Notes: generated by a model from the letters alone, not told the origin. A stretch of 64,000 bases of DNA from Pseudohoeflea suaedae (GCF_004354915.1 NZ_SMSI01000001.1:310001-374000); one strand, 5' to 3'; shown: positions 9,901-18,952, counted from the first letter of the stretch. Program-made: numbers and translations.

Positions 9901-10562
9901 CTACACCCCTCCCGCGTCCCGCGGGGCTGCCCCGGCCGCTGATGCCCTCGGCGGCGGGAGCGGCAATTTCCGGCGACGAGCCCCGCGACGAATTCATCTC
10001 GCCCTTTTCGGCTGACCGGACGTCGAACGCACACGCCGCCGAGCGCGGCAAGGCGGCGCACCGGCTGTTGCAGGTTCTCCCGGGCTTGCCGCGCGGCGAA
10101 CGGGAGGCAGCGGCGCGGCGCTACTGCGAGCGCGCAATGCCATCCATGCCGGCGGAAGACCGCCAAGCTCTCGTCGCCGAATCGCTGGCCGTCCTCAATC
10201 ATCCCGATTTCTCGGATATCTTCGATGCCGAGAGCCGAACCGAAGTGTCCGTCATGGGCACGATCGAGCTCGGCGGCAGGCAGCGCGTCGTGTCGGGTCG
10301 TATCGACCGGCTCTCGGTGTCTGGCGACGAAGTGCTGATTCTCGACTACAAGACCGGTGCCATGCTGCCGGGCGAGATTCACCATCCGGCCCATGCGGCG
10401 CAGCTCGCGGTCTATCGCGAGGTGCTCAAGCCGCTTTATCCCGGCAAGGCGATCAGGGCGGCACTTCTCTACACCGGCCTGCCGAAACTCGTCATGCTTT
10501 CAGCCGCCGAGATGGACGAGGCATTTGCCACCCTCGTCTCCGATCAGGCGACCGCGGGATAA
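6990..10562 (+). CDS. addA: Double-strand break repair helicase AddA
   Basis: A 1190-residue UvrD-type superfamily 1 helicase with a C-terminal nuclease, the motor subunit of AddAB. Walker A is NAGSGKTHVLANR near residue 34; motif II is LVDEAQDTAPLQW; the VGDEKQSIYSFQGA motif III/IV region follows; a VMTVHASKGLEAP motif V and a YVGLTRPADRL motif VI come later. The nuclease at the C-terminus ends with GRIDRL and LDYKTGA. ATG 6990 is chosen because GGAGG lies at 6980-6984; it falls inside the addB end, so the two are translationally coupled. Length and domain order match alphaproteobacterial AddA. Confidence 0.95.
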   Translation: MTDDRLRVDTAHDPVSETTLRQRLAATPGLSAWVAANAGSGKTHVLANRVIRLLLAGARPSSILCLTYTKAAAAEMSNRVFRILAGWSRMPEQDLAKAIEDLGEAAPGAGTLARARQLFAMALETPGGLKIQTIHAFCEAVLQRFPLEANIAGRFQVLDDREAANLLAEARRLMFSAGVNETDDGVPAAIDAILDRAGEGGLEALLADIYSHRRAISDFLARADRRAGIEAELRDGLDIAPQATRQDALSLFWPLQALDVETLRQIESAAGGDKPAKTALAFAQDMLKAVPGTKEEASRIVSDAFLNASGEIKSLKNVGAKQVAAVIPDIAERLEEAKAQVATALEKLSAFDVLDDNLTALHLARRYIAAFERLKHRQGFLDFDDLVAATDSLLSRSGAGAWVHYKLDQGIDHILVDEAQDTAPLQWNVIRSLASEFFAGEGSRGGMRTLFSVGDEKQSIYSFQGARPESFSEERRYARRKAEASGRDFETIPLRVSFRSTREVLKLVDLVYESQDAQRGLGEERAAIIHESARRSAPGEVELWDMIAAEQVETGESWTDPFDHVPESAPAARLAARIAATIRSWIGSETIADRKGNLRPVTAGDILVLVRKRDGFVPTLLRMLKAGGNIPVAGADRLKLTDHIAVQDLIALGRHVLHAGDDLSLAGLAKSPLVQLDEDALFRLAAGRDDGMSLARRLAELAVTDPAFAEFHKSVIHWRDLAGRLSVHDFFATILGPEGGRVAYLGRLGTEVGDVLDEFLGLALDHDEAGIPGLQSFIAMLDSQSPEIKREMEQEGDAVRVMTVHASKGLEAPIVFLVDSGGADFQASHVPKFWLVEGPRGRYPLWLPDKASRSVAAAQQAVADQKSQAEEEYRRLLYVGLTRPADRLVVCGYRGLREAGTPTWHSMVESGFGLAEDDADLLVEQFERPVGEESFAVRRIRYERDQQPAAAIDTTESRDGEADRASFHCPATPLPRPAGLPRPLMPSAAGAAISGDEPRDEFISPFSADRTSNAHAAERGKAAHRLLQVLPGLPRGEREAAARRYCERAMPSMPAEDRQALVAESLAVLNHPDFSDIFDAESRTEVSVMGTIELGGRQRVVSGRIDRLSVSGDEVLILDYKTGAMLPGEIHHPAHAAQLAVYREVLKPLYPGKAIRAALLYTGLPKLVMLSAAEMDEAFATLVSDQATAG

Positions 10563-10636
10563 ATTACCCTTGAATACACCGCTCCGAATCATCACATTGG
10601 AGCCAACCAAATCAGAATTCGAAGGAGTGCCGCGCA

Positions 10637-10957
10637 ATGGCAACCGTGAAAGTCGACAATGCGAACTTCCAGTCCGAAGTACTCGAATCCGATGTCCCGG
10701 TCGTGGTGGACTTCTGGGCGGAATGGTGCGGTCCCTGCAAGATGATCGCCCCGAGCCTCGAGGAAATTGCCGCCGAGATGGATGGCAAGGTGAAGATCGC
10801 CAAGCTCAACATCGACGAGAACCCGGAACTTGCGGCCCAGTTCGGCGTGCGTTCCATCCCGACGCTCGCCATGTTCAAGGGCGGTTCTGTCGCCGACATC
10901 AAGGTCGGTGCATCGCCCAAGACCGCACTCAGCGGCTGGATTTCGGGCGCTGCCTGA
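10637..10957 (+). CDS. trxA: Thioredoxin
   Basis: A 106-residue cytoplasmic thioredoxin with the active site [10 protein letters not shown] near residue 30, the conserved cis-Pro (RSIPTL) and the usual length. It reduces protein disulphides and recycles ribonucleotide reductase and peroxiredoxins. AAGGAG lies about ten bases before the ATG. It follows addA by 74 bases and is closed by a strong terminator; thioredoxin next to addA is the usual rhizobial arrangement. Confidence 0.96.
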   Translation: MATVKVDNANFQSEVLESDVPVVVDFWAEWCGPCKMIAPSLEEIAAEMDGKVKIAKLNIDENPELAAQFGVRSIPTLAMFKGGSVADIKVGASPKTALSGWISGAA

Positions 10958-10986
10958 ACGATGTGATCGTTATTGTCTGATGAAGA

Positions 10987-11013
10987 CCCGCCGGTCCTGC
11001 CGGCGGGTTTTTT
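10987..11013 (+). terminator. Rho-independent terminator of trxA
   Basis: A perfect 8-bp stem (CCCGCCGG at 10987-10994 with CCGGCGGG at 11000-11007), 5-base loop and a run of six T. It ends the plus-strand run from tsaE-amgK to trxA. The reverse strand lacks a T run after the stem, so it does not look like a terminator for the opposing folC. Confidence 0.9.
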
Positions 11014-11035
11014 CATGTCTTGGATACCGGAGGGG

Positions 11036-12361
11036 TCATTGCGGCGGCGTGCCGTTGAGCTTGAGAACCTCGCCCACCAGATAGAGCGATCCGCCGATCA
11101 GGATGCGCGGGGGATTGTCCCACTCACTCCAGGTTGCGGCAATCTTGCGCATGGCGCTTTCGACATCGTCTACCGCTTCCGCGGACAATCCGGCTTCTGC
11201 CGCATCGGTTGCGAGGGCCACGGGGTCGAGGCCGGCATCGCTCATGTGGAGGGGCACGGTGAAGACATGCCGCGCGATCCCGACGAATGGTTCGAAATAG
11301 CCTCTCGGCTCCTTGGTGTTGAGCATTCCCGCAATCACGAAGAGCGGCCGCGAATCGGCTTCCTCGCGATTGGCCATGGCTTCGGCCACGACCTTGCCTG
11401 CGCCCGGATTATGACCGCCGTCGATCCAGATTTCGCTGTCGTCGGCTGCCAGGTCATGGATATGGCCGGAGGTCAGCCGCTGCAGGCGTCCCGGCCACTC
11501 GACACTTTCCACGCCCTTGGCGATCGCCTCGTCCGAAAGGGAAAAACCCGCGGCCTTGAGCGCCCTGATGGCGGCTGCGGCATTGGCATACTGGTGGCGA
11601 CCGGCCAGACGCGGCGACGGCAGGTCGAGAAGACAATCCTCGTCCTGATAGGTCATCCGGCCATGTTCGCCGAAGGCCATGAAATCCTGACCATAGACCG
11701 TATAGGGGCAGCGGAGGCGCTCGGCGGTCGCGATCAGCACGTCGCGCGCAGCGTCTTCCGGCTGCTCGCCGATGACGACGGGAGCGCCCTGCTTGATGAT
11801 CCCGGCCTTCTCCGCCGCAATGAGCTCGACCCGGTCGCCGAGATAGGCCTGATGGTCGAGCGAGATGGGCATGATGACCGAAACGGCGGGCCTGCTGATC
11901 ACGTTCGTCGCGTCGAAACGGCCGCCGAGCCCCACTTCGACGATGGCGACGTCAGCGGGATGTTCCGAGAACAGCACGAACATGACGGCGGTCAGGATTT
12001 CGAAGACGGTGATCTGCTCGCCCCTGTTTGCCTCTGCGACACGGCGGATGGCATCGGCGAGAACGCCGTCCTCCGCGAACTTGCCGCCGCCTTCGGCGCC
12101 GAGCCGGAAGCGCTCGTGCCAGTTGACGAGGTGGGGGGAGGTGTGGACATGGGCCGTCAGCCCGCCCGCCTCCAGGATCGCCCGGCAGAAGGCCGTGACC
12201 GATCCCTTGCCGTTGGTGCCGGCCACATGAATGACCGGCGGCATGCGGTCCTGCGGATTGCCAAGACGCTCGAGCAACCGGCCGATCCTGTCGAGTGACA
12301 GGTCGTAGCCCTTCGGATGAAGCGCCATGAGCGCGTCGATTTCGGTCTCCGCCTTGGACAA
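11036..12361 (-). CDS. folC: Bifunctional dihydrofolate synthase / folylpolyglutamate synthase
   Basis: A 441-residue Mur-ligase-family enzyme that adds glutamate to dihydropteroate and then to folates. The ATP-binding loop is HVAGTNGKGSV near residue 45, followed by TSPHLVNWHERF; IDGGHNPGA marks the C-terminal glutamate ligase domain. It lies 29 bases after accD on the same strand and is the last gene of the trp-acc-fol run, an order shared with rhizobia. No clear own promoter is seen between accD and folC. Confidence 0.95.
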   Translation of the reverse strand: MSKAETEIDALMALHPKGYDLSLDRIGRLLERLGNPQDRMPPVIHVAGTNGKGSVTAFCRAILEAGGLTAHVHTSPHLVNWHERFRLGAEGGGKFAEDGVLADAIRRVAEANRGEQITVFEILTAVMFVLFSEHPADVAIVEVGLGGRFDATNVISRPAVSVIMPISLDHQAYLGDRVELIAAEKAGIIKQGAPVVIGEQPEDAARDVLIATAERLRCPYTVYGQDFMAFGEHGRMTYQDEDCLLDLPSPRLAGRHQYANAAAAIRALKAAGFSLSDEAIAKGVESVEWPGRLQRLTSGHIHDLAADDSEIWIDGGHNPGAGKVVAEAMANREEADSRPLFVIAGMLNTKEPRGYFEPFVGIARHVFTVPLHMSDAGLDPVALATDAAEAGLSAEAVDDVESAMRKIAATWSEWDNPPRILIGGSLYLVGEVLKLNGTPPQ

Positions 12362-12390
12362 GGCCGCGCTCCGCTTCGGGATAAGGGCTG

Positions 12391-13335
12391 CTAGTTGGCT
12401 GCGGGGAGAGGCACCGGCTCGCCGCCATTGGCGGGTGCAGCCAGCTGTTCCACGCCGGCGGTCTCCACCTCGGCGGCGGCGATCGGCGGCTTCTTCATCA
12501 GCATGGAGATAAGGCGGGCGATGGTGAGCGGCAGGTCGTGACGGTGAACAACCATGTCGACCATGCCGTGCTCGAGCAGATATTCGGAGGTCTGAAAGCC
12601 CTCCGGCAGCTTTTCGCGGATGGTCTGCTCGATCACGCGCTTGCCGGCGAAGCCGATCTCCGCACCCGGCTCGGCGAGCTGGATGTCGCCAAGCATGGCA
12701 TAGGAAGCCGACACACCGCCGGTGGTCGGATTGGTGAGGACCACGATATAGGGCAGGCCGGCTTCCTTGAGCATTTCCACCGCAACGGTGGTCCGCGGAA
12801 GCTGCATCAGCGACAGCGTGCCTTCCTGCATGCGTGCGCCGCCCGATGCCGGGAACATGACGAGCGGCACCTTGCGCTCGATGGCTGCCAGGAATGCCTG
12901 GACGATCGCTTCGCCGGCGGCAATGCCGAGCGAGCCGCCCATGAAGCCGAAATCGTGCACGCAGGCGATGAGCGGAACGCCGTGAACCTTGCCGTAGCCC
13001 GCCACGATGGTGTCGTCCTTGCCGGTCTTGGCGCGGTATTCCTTCAGCCGGTCGGTATATTTCTTGGAATCGCGGAATTTCAGCGGATCCTGTGCCACCT
13101 TCGGCGACGGCAGAAGTTCGTATGCGCCGTCATCGAAGATGAATTTCAGGCGATCCGTGGCCGACATCTTCATGTGATAGCCCGATGCCGGGATCACATA
13201 ATGGTTCTCGACCAGATCGTTGTGAAAGACCATCTCGCCGGTCTCGGGACACTTGATCCAGAGATTCTCGGGCACTTCGCGGCGGCCGAGCATGGAGTTG
13301 ATCTTCGGCCTGACGTAATTTGTGATCCAGTTCAA
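12391..13335 (-). CDS. accD: Acetyl-CoA carboxylase carboxyltransferase subunit beta
   Basis: A 314-residue carboxyltransferase subunit that, with AccA, transfers carboxyl from biotin to acetyl-CoA for fatty acid synthesis. The crotonase-like core includes [25 protein letters not shown] and [11 protein letters not shown]. The N-terminal zinc ribbon seen in E. coli AccD is eroded: of the four Cys only one remains ([10 protein letters not shown], residues 27-36), and the second CxxC is replaced by IPASG. The C-terminus has a short Pro/Ala-rich tail. It starts 34 bases after trpA, so it is probably in the same transcript. Confidence 0.96.
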   Translation of the reverse strand: MNWITNYVRPKINSMLGRREVPENLWIKCPETGEMVFHNDLVENHYVIPASGYHMKMSATDRLKFIFDDGAYELLPSPKVAQDPLKFRDSKKYTDRLKEYRAKTGKDDTIVAGYGKVHGVPLIACVHDFGFMGGSLGIAAGEAIVQAFLAAIERKVPLVMFPASGGARMQEGTLSLMQLPRTTVAVEMLKEAGLPYIVVLTNPTTGGVSASYAMLGDIQLAEPGAEIGFAGKRVIEQTIREKLPEGFQTSEYLLEHGMVDMVVHRHDLPLTIARLISMLMKKPPIAAAEVETAGVEQLAAPANGGEPVPLPAAN

Positions 13336-13369
13336 CGCGGTATCTCCGTCTTATTGTTCTTGTTTCGGC

Positions 13370-14203
13370 TCAGGCGGTGGCGAGGCGCGATTCACGAACG
13401 CCCTTCGCCAGTTCGCTGACCAGTGCGGTAACGGCCCCGGCGGTCTCGCCGGCCGATTTCCCCGCCTTGATCGCATCCGCCATCACATTGACGATGGCCG
13501 TACCGACCACGACGCCGTCGGCGGTCGCGCCGATGGCACGGGCATGTTCGGCAGTCTTCACGCCGAAGCCGACGCAGATCGGCAGCTCCGTATGGCCCTT
13601 GATCCGCTGCACGGCCGTGTTGACCTTGCTGGTGTCGGCGATCGCGGTTCCGGTAATGCCGGTCATCGAGACATAATAGACGAAACCCGAGGTGTTGCGC
13701 AAAACGGCGGGCAGCCGCTTGTCATCGGTGGTGGGCGTCGCAAGCCGGATGAAGTTGATGCCGGCCTCGATGGCGGGGATGCACAGTTCCTCGTCCATTT
13801 CCGGCGGCAGATCGACCACGATCAGGCCGTCCACGCCGGCTTCCTTGGCTTCGGCCAGAAATCTGTCGACGCCGTGGATGTAGATGGGATTGTAGTAGCC
13901 CATCATCACGATCGGGGTCTCGTCGTCGGTTTCGCGAAATCTGCGGGCGAGCTCGAGCGTGCGGACCAGCGTCTGGCCGGCATTGAGCGAGCGCAGGCCG
14001 GCAGCCTGGATCGCCGGGCCGTCGGCCATCGGATCGGAAAAGGGCATGCCGAGTTCGATCACGTCCGAACCTGCCGCCGGCAACGCCTTCATCACTTCGA
14101 GCGAAGTGTCGAAATCCGGGTCGCCGCCCATGAAATAGGTCACCAGGGCCGGCCGGTCCTCGGCCTTGAGCTTTTCGAAACGGCTATCGATACGCGTCTT
14201 CAT
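13370..14203 (-). CDS. trpA: Tryptophan synthase alpha subunit
   Basis: A 277-residue TIM-barrel subunit that splits indole-3-glycerol phosphate to indole. It has the [17 protein letters not shown] signature with the catalytic Glu and Asp, and the [10 protein letters not shown] phosphate-binding region. In most rhizobia trpA directly follows trpB; here a 161-residue unknown gene lies between them. It is followed closely by accD. Confidence 0.97.
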   Translation of the reverse strand: MKTRIDSRFEKLKAEDRPALVTYFMGGDPDFDTSLEVMKALPAAGSDVIELGMPFSDPMADGPAIQAAGLRSLNAGQTLVRTLELARRFRETDDETPIVMMGYYNPIYIHGVDRFLAEAKEAGVDGLIVVDLPPEMDEELCIPAIEAGINFIRLATPTTDDKRLPAVLRNTSGFVYYVSMTGITGTAIADTSKVNTAVQRIKGHTELPICVGFGVKTAEHARAIGATADGVVVGTAIVNVMADAIKAGKSAGETAGAVTALVSELAKGVRESRLATA

Positions 14204-14254
14204 CGAACTGTCATTCCTGTCTCTGCGGCCTGAGTGCCGCGAAAATCTCTCGAA

Positions 14255-14740
14255 CTAGACCGGCTGAGCCGGAAGGGTGCGGGAGAAATACTCCGAAATC
14301 GGACGTCCGGCCAGAGCGGTCTCCATCCAGGCGCGGCGCTCGAAATCGATGACTGCAAGTTCCCACAGGCAGGCCATCAGATGATCCGGAGCGGGTTTGA
14401 ATTCGTGCGTGCCGATCTCGGTGTACCACAGATGGCGGCTGACGATCCCGCCCGGCAGCCAGAAATGAAGAAGCAGCCAGACCGCCTCCTCGCCCACATG
14501 GAGAATGGCAAATCCGGCGCCGAGCTGGGCGGTTTCGCAGAATTTCAGCGCCGAAACGAGCTCGGCATTCTCGATGATCGCGTGAGAAGCCTCCACCAGA
14601 CCGCTGTCCAGCGCGGCAAGTCCCTGGGCATGGATGGCGCTGAGCTTGACGATGGCATCCCGATGATCGACGAGCGTCACGAACCCCGCTTCGCGCGGGG
14701 CGTACAGCTCACTGTCGTCGAGGATGCGCCGGTGATCCAT
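14255..14740 (-). CDS. Protein of unknown function inserted between trpB and trpA
   Basis: A 161-residue protein that I do not recognise. It begins six bases after the trpB stop and ends 51 bases before trpA, in the same orientation, so it is almost certainly co-transcribed with the trp genes. There is no signal peptide or membrane segment; a hydrophobic stretch near residues 82-100 (EAVWLLLHFWLPGG) is flanked by charged sequence and looks like a buried core. It has five Trp, high for its size. GC and codon use match its neighbours and both ends are clean, so it is likely a real, expressed gene. A role in tryptophan metabolism is suggested only by position. Confidence 0.8.
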   Translation of the reverse strand: MDHRRILDDSELYAPREAGFVTLVDHRDAIVKLSAIHAQGLAALDSGLVEASHAIIENAELVSALKFCETAQLGAGFAILHVGEEAVWLLLHFWLPGGIVSRHLWYTEIGTHEFKPAPDHLMACLWELAVIDFERRAWMETALAGRPISEYFSRTLPAQPV

Positions 14741-14746
14741 CTGAGC

Positions 14747-15967
14747 CTAGAGCCCCATTCCGAGGATCTTGCCGACGGTGAAGATGTCCTTGTCGCCGCG
14801 GCCGCAAAGGTTCATCACGATGGTCTGGTCCTTGCGCATCTTCGGCGCGCGCTTGATGACCTCGGCCAAGGCGTGGGACGGCTCGAGCGCCGGAATGATG
14901 CCTTCGAGCCTGGTCAGCAGCTGGAACGCCTCGAGCGCTTCGTCGTCCATGATGGGGACATATTCGACCCGTTCGGAATCCTTGAGCCACGAATGTTCCG
15001 GGCCGATGCCGGGATAATCGAGCCCCGCGGAGATCGAATGGCCTTCCTTGATCTGTCCGTCCTCGTTCTGCAGCAGATAGGTCCGGTTGCCGTGCAGGAC
15101 GCCCGGTGAACCGGCGGTGAGCGAAGCGCAGTGCTCGTCGCCGTTCAGTCCCTTGCCGCCGGCCTCGACGCCGACGATCTGCACGCCCTTGTCGTCGAGG
15201 AAGGGATGGAACAGCCCGATGGCGTTCGAACCGCCGCCGACCGCCGCGACCAGAAGGTCGGGCAGCTTGCCTTCGGCGGACATGATCTGCTCACGGGTTT
15301 CCTTGCCGATCACCGCCTGGAACTCGCGCACCATTTCCGGATAGGGATGCGGGCCGGCCGCGGTCCCGATCAGGTAATAGGTATCCTCGACATTGGTCAC
15401 CCAGTCGCGCAGCGCCTCGTTCATCGCATCCTTGAGCGTGCCGTGACCCGCAGTCACCGGATTGACCTTCGCGCCGAGCAGCTTCATGCGGAAGACATTG
15501 GGGGCCTGACGCTCGACGTCGGTGGCGCCCATATAGACTTCGCACGGATAGCCGAAACGTGCGGCTACCGTCGCCGATGCCACGCCATGCTGGCCTGCGC
15601 CGGTCTCGGCGATGATGCGGGTCTTGCCCATGCGCTTGGCGAGCAGGATCTGGCCGAGGCAGTTGTTGATCTTGTGCGAGCCGGTGTGGTTGAGCTCGTC
15701 GCGCTTGAAATAGATCTTCGCGCCGCCCAGATGCTCGGTCAGCCGCTCGGCGAAATAGAGTGGCGAGGGCCGGCCGGTATAGTGCGTGTTGAGATGCTCG
15801 AGTTCGGCGCGGAATTCCGGATCCGTCTTGGCCCTGTTCCACTCGTCCTGCAGCTCGAGGATCAGCGGCATCAGCGTCTCGGCGACGAAGCGGCCGCCGA
15901 AAATGCCGAACATGCCCTGTTCGTCCGGTCCCGTGCGGAATGAATTCGGAATGGTTGGCTTGTTCAC
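14747..15967 (-). CDS. trpB: Tryptophan synthase beta subunit
   Basis: A 406-residue PLP enzyme that condenses indole with serine. The PLP-lysine motif is HTGSHKINN near residue 90, and GGGSNAIG is the phosphate-binding loop; GAGQHGVA is also present. The start is GTG at 15967, whose last bases overlap the trpF stop as GTGA, so trpF and trpB are translationally coupled. Length fits TrpB1-type enzymes. Confidence 0.97.
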   Translation of the reverse strand: MNKPTIPNSFRTGPDEQGMFGIFGGRFVAETLMPLILELQDEWNRAKTDPEFRAELEHLNTHYTGRPSPLYFAERLTEHLGGAKIYFKRDELNHTGSHKINNCLGQILLAKRMGKTRIIAETGAGQHGVASATVAARFGYPCEVYMGATDVERQAPNVFRMKLLGAKVNPVTAGHGTLKDAMNEALRDWVTNVEDTYYLIGTAAGPHPYPEMVREFQAVIGKETREQIMSAEGKLPDLLVAAVGGGSNAIGLFHPFLDDKGVQIVGVEAGGKGLNGDEHCASLTAGSPGVLHGNRTYLLQNEDGQIKEGHSISAGLDYPGIGPEHSWLKDSERVEYVPIMDDEALEAFQLLTRLEGIIPALEPSHALAEVIKRAPKMRKDQTIVMNLCGRGDKDIFTVGKILGMGL

Positions 15968-16644
15968 GCGACAGACTCCCTTGTCAGCGCCTGCGTTTCG
16001 TCATGGCGGCGAACGGCCGCCGCGAAAGCGCGCATTTTGGCCGGATCCTTGATCCCCGGCGCGGATTCTATTCCAGAGGAGACATCGACGAAAGGCGCAC
16101 CGGTTTCAGCGAGTGCCTCCTCTATATTGTCGACCGTCAGTCCTCCTGAAAGCACATAATCGATCCTGGGCTGAAGTCCACCGAGCAAGGACCAGTCGAA
16201 GGACACGCCATTGCCGCCCGGAAGCTCCGAGCCCCTGGGCGCCTTGGCGTCGAACAGGATGAAATCGGCTATGCCGCGATAAGGGCCGACAGCATCGAGA
16301 TCGGATGCCTCCCGGACCGAAAACGCCTTCATCGCCGGCAGGCCGAAACGGGCCTTCATCCTGTCGACATGGTCCGGTGTCTCCGCACCATGGAACTGCA
16401 ACAGGTCAGGCTGGATGGAGGCGACGATGGCCGCGAGTTCGGCCTCGCTTGCATTGACTGTCACAGCAGTGGTCTCGAGACCCAGATTGCGTGCGACGGC
16501 AGCAAGTTCCGCGGCGACCGGAACCTCGACGTGACGCGGGCTCTTGGGGAAGAAGATGAAGCCGATTTTCCAGGCGCCCAGCTCTGCGGCAAGCCGCACG
16601 GCGTCCGGTGTCTTGAGACCGCAGAATTTGACCTTCGTACCCAT
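15964..16644 (-). CDS. trpF: Phosphoribosylanthranilate isomerase
   Basis: A 226-residue TIM-barrel enzyme of tryptophan synthesis. The N-terminal KFCGLKT motif carries the catalytic Cys, and LLQFHGAE and [10 protein letters not shown] are typical strands of the family. It is the first gene of the minus-strand trpF-trpB-unknown-trpA-accD-folC run. The leader between its start and the divergent nudK (16645-16791) holds a T7 run about 25 bases before the ATG and a small hairpin, but no Trp-codon leader peptide. Confidence 0.96.
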   Translation of the reverse strand: MGTKVKFCGLKTPDAVRLAAELGAWKIGFIFFPKSPRHVEVPVAAELAAVARNLGLETTAVTVNASEAELAAIVASIQPDLLQFHGAETPDHVDRMKARFGLPAMKAFSVREASDLDAVGPYRGIADFILFDAKAPRGSELPGGNGVSFDWSLLGGLQPRIDYVLSGGLTVDNIEEALAETGAPFVDVSSGIESAPGIKDPAKMRAFAAAVRRHDETQALTRESVA

Positions 16645-16791
16645 GGTCGCTCCACTGGCATGAAAAAAAGGCTGAGTCGAGGCTTCACCCCTTCAAATAA
16701 GGGTCGCGGTGGCCTTTCGACATCCACCGGGATTTAACAGTTCCGCGATTTCGTGTTTGCTCGATGATCTCACACGAAAGGCAAGCCGCCA

Positions 16792-17397
16792 ATGAACTCC
16801 TCCGGCTCGACGACCAATGTTCCACGTGTAACCATGCGCGACGAAACGCTGCTTTCGGACAATTGGGGCCGGCTGACCCGCTACGATTTCGATTTCCGGC
16901 GGCATGACGGGCGGACCGAGCGCCAGGCGCGCGAGGTCTACGACCGCGGCGATGGGGCGGTGATCCTGCTTTACAATGTGGCGCGAAAAACGGTGGTCCT
17001 GACCCGTCAGTTCCGCTTGCCCGTTCATGTCGTGGGTGAAGATCCCGAACTCATCGAAGCCTGCGCCGGACTTCTCGACCGGCAGGATCCCGAAGCGGCC
17101 ATTCGCCGCGAGGCCGAGGAGGAAACCGGCTACCGCGTCGGCGCCGTCGAAAAGCTCTGGACCGTTTTCATGACGCCGGGCTCGGTGACCGAGCAGTTGC
17201 ACTTCTTCATCGCGCCCTACGAGGCGGAGATGAAGGTCTCGGCCGGCGGTGGCGAGGAGGCGGAAGGGGAGGAGATCGAGGTTCTCGAGCCGACCCTGGA
17301 AAGGGCGCTCCGGATGATCGGTTCAGGCGAGATCCGCGATGCCAAGACCATCATGCTGCTCCAGCATCTGGCCCTTGCCGGCATCATGGAAGATTGA
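16792..17397 (+). CDS. nudK: NUDIX hydrolase, GDP-mannose pyrophosphatase (NudK) type
   Basis: A 201-residue NUDIX protein. The NUDIX box is visible as AAIRREAEEETGYRV preceded by GLLD, near residues 98-120, with the REAEEE catalytic glutamates. The LTRQFRLPVH strand and the EAxAG entry to the box match the NudK/ADP-ribose pyrophosphatase branch, which hydrolyses GDP-mannose or ADP-ribose. A 15-residue polar N-terminal tail precedes the domain. It is divergent from trpF and convergent with the next gene. NudK is favoured over ADP-ribose pyrophosphatase by length and box wording, but the substrate is inferred. Confidence 0.8.
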   Translation: MNSSGSTTNVPRVTMRDETLLSDNWGRLTRYDFDFRRHDGRTERQAREVYDRGDGAVILLYNVARKTVVLTRQFRLPVHVVGEDPELIEACAGLLDRQDPEAAIRREAEEETGYRVGAVEKLWTVFMTPGSVTEQLHFFIAPYEAEMKVSAGGGEEAEGEEIEVLEPTLERALRMIGSGEIRDAKTIMLLQHLALAGIMED

Positions 17398-17400
17398 CGG

Positions 17401-18153
17401 TCAAAACTGCAGCGCCTGCAGGCGGTTACCATTTTTCTTGAGCCAGCGTTTGGCCTCGTCTGTGCGCGGGCACAGGCCCTCGCAGACGGCCCAGAAGGCG
17501 CTCGAGTGGTTCATTTCCGCCAGATGGGCCACCTCGTGGGCGGCGAGATAGTCGATGACGTGGGGCGGGGCCATGGCGATGCGCCAGGAGAAGGAAAGCC
17601 GGCCGTCCGAGGTGCAGGAGCCCCAGCGGCTTCTCGTGTCCTTGTAGGAGATCGACCGCACCTTGCGGCCGAGCGTGGCGGCGTGGCCGGCGACGAGCGC
17701 TTCGAGATCCTTCTTCGCCTCCCGCTTCAGATGATCGGCGACGCGCCGTCCGGCATGTTCGGCTGCGCCCGAGACCCGCAGGACATGTTCGCCGTCGAGC
17801 ACCAGCATCTCGGCAAGGCCGCGCAGCTTGCCGGAACGCTCGATGAAATGGTCGACGCCCCGGATGGGGACGATCGAGCCTTCGCCCACCTGCGTGTCGC
17901 CCGGAAGGTGGGCGAGCTTGGTCATCAGCCAGCCGTGATGGCGCGTCAGGAAACTGTCGACCTCGCGGTCGGGAAGACCGGGTGGAATGGTGAGCCGCAG
18001 GGCCTGTCCGCCCGGCTCGATCCTGAGCGTGATACGGGTCGCGCGCGCATGTTCGCGTATCGTCAGCTGCACCAAGCGCCCATTGACCTCGAGATCCCGG
18101 CGAGCCGGGCCTTTGGGGCGGGAAACAGGCGTCTTGCGGAGGCTGGCGAACAT
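17401..18153 (-). CDS. YgjP-like M48-type metal-dependent hydrolase
   Basis: About 250 residues with a C-terminal zincin motif AAHEVAHLAEMNHSSAFW (HExxH plus downstream His), preceded by RSRWGSCTSDGRLSF, the signature of the YgjP/SprT-like DUF45 family. These are presumed cytoplasmic metallopeptidases; the substrate is unknown. A longer reading to 18210 exists, but ATG 18153 is preferred because the extra N-terminus (MKECLSLSGIRNESRKQT) is unlike the family. It converges on nudK with a 3-base gap. Confidence 0.8.
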   Translation of the reverse strand: MFASLRKTPVSRPKGPARRDLEVNGRLVQLTIREHARATRITLRIEPGGQALRLTIPPGLPDREVDSFLTRHHGWLMTKLAHLPGDTQVGEGSIVPIRGVDHFIERSGKLRGLAEMLVLDGEHVLRVSGAAEHAGRRVADHLKREAKKDLEALVAGHAATLGRKVRSISYKDTRSRWGSCTSDGRLSFSWRIAMAPPHVIDYLAAHEVAHLAEMNHSSAFWAVCEGLCPRTDEAKRWLKKNGNRLQALQF

Positions 18154-18227
18154 GATGGTCTGTTTACGCGATTCGTTGCGGATGCCCGACAGGGAAAGAC
18201 ATTCTTTCACCTCGAATGCCCGGAAGG

Positions 18228-18250
18228 AAAAACGGCGCCCGAAGGCGCCG
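18228..18250 (-). terminator. Rho-independent terminator of the DUF2852 gene
   Basis: On the minus strand, a 7-bp GC-only stem (CGGCGCC/GGCGCCG) with a TTCG tetraloop is followed by TTTTT (read as AAAAA at 18228-18232 on the plus strand). It lies 30 bases after the DUF2852 stop and before the YgjP-like gene. Confidence 0.85.
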
Positions 18251-18279
18251 CTTGAGCATGGTGTCGATGTAATCCGGCC

Positions 18280-18714
18280 TTAGCCGAATTCGGGGACGCT
18301 GGTCGGCTTGTCGCCGTCGTCGGATTTGCGGCGACGCGCGGCCATGAAGTTTTCGAATTCTTCACGGTCACGGGCCATGCGTAGATCACGCATATGGGCA
18401 TCGAACTCGGCGCGGGCTTCGTCGAGCTTGCGGCGTTCCTCGTTCAGGCGGTCGATTTCCTTGTCGCGCCATTCGTCGAAGGCGACGTTGCCCGAGGTCT
18501 CGCGGAAAGCGGGGCCGCGGGTGCAGCCACGGAAGGTGCTGAAGAAATTGTCGGTCGAACGGTTGACCTCGGTCTTGAAGCTTTCGAGACGATCGCCCCA
18601 GATGATGTAGGCCAGCATCGCCAGGCCAAGCGGCCAGAAGACCATGAAACCGAGAACCATCAGCGCGATGGTCGCCGGCGTCCAGGCGGGACGGATCAGT
18701 GCGTTGGTGTTCAT
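18280..18714 (-). CDS. DUF2852 membrane-anchored protein
   Basis: A 144-residue protein with a membrane segment near residues 15-40 (ATIALMVLGFMVFWPLGLAM), then a charged helical region rich in Arg, Glu and Asp (about 80-130) that probably forms a coiled coil. The domain order matches DUF2852, a family confined mainly to Alphaproteobacteria and of unknown role. ATG 18714 is chosen because homologues start directly before the membrane segment; a longer reading to 18843 would run through the structured repeat upstream. It ends in its own terminator. Confidence 0.8.
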   Translation of the reverse strand: MNTNALIRPAWTPATIALMVLGFMVFWPLGLAMLAYIIWGDRLESFKTEVNRSTDNFFSTFRGCTRGPAFRETSGNVAFDEWRDKEIDRLNEERRKLDEARAEFDAHMRDLRMARDREEFENFMAARRRKSDDGDKPTSVPEFG

Positions 18715-18731
18715 CAATCGTAACCTCATCC

Positions 18732-18834
18732 AGACCGTTTCGCCGTCAGGCGGAAACGGACAGCCAAGCAGGCTGTTGAGTGCATTTACGCATTCCGGTC
18801 CTGCCGGTTCGGCAAGAAACGAAATTGCCCTAGC
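18732..18834 (+). repeat. Structured intergenic repeat, copy A
   Basis: Copy A of a ~100-bp repeat also found at 20537-20634 and 29144-29249, all in the same orientation. Hairpin 1 is CGTTTCGCC-GTCA-GGCGGAAACG (one bulge), hairpin 2 is CAGCC-AAGCA-GGCTG, and a weaker third region ends in ATTGCCCTAGCG. Compared with copy C, hairpin stems differ by paired changes (see findings). It sits in the upstream region of the DUF2852 gene. Confidence 0.8.
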
Positions 18835-18952
18835 GGAGGCCACGAATATCGCCGCCTCTTGATATGGATGTGGTGAGATGTGACGCGCCGTTCAAGAATT
18901 GAACGGTCGAATTCGATTAAATTGCTGCATTTCCGCGAATAAACGGAGCGGA

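Noticed and set aside
16685-16723. A 12-codon minus-strand reading frame before trpF as a tryptophan leader peptide
   Set aside because: It contains no Trp codon, and the hairpin near it is not directly joined to the T7 run, so an attenuator is not supported.
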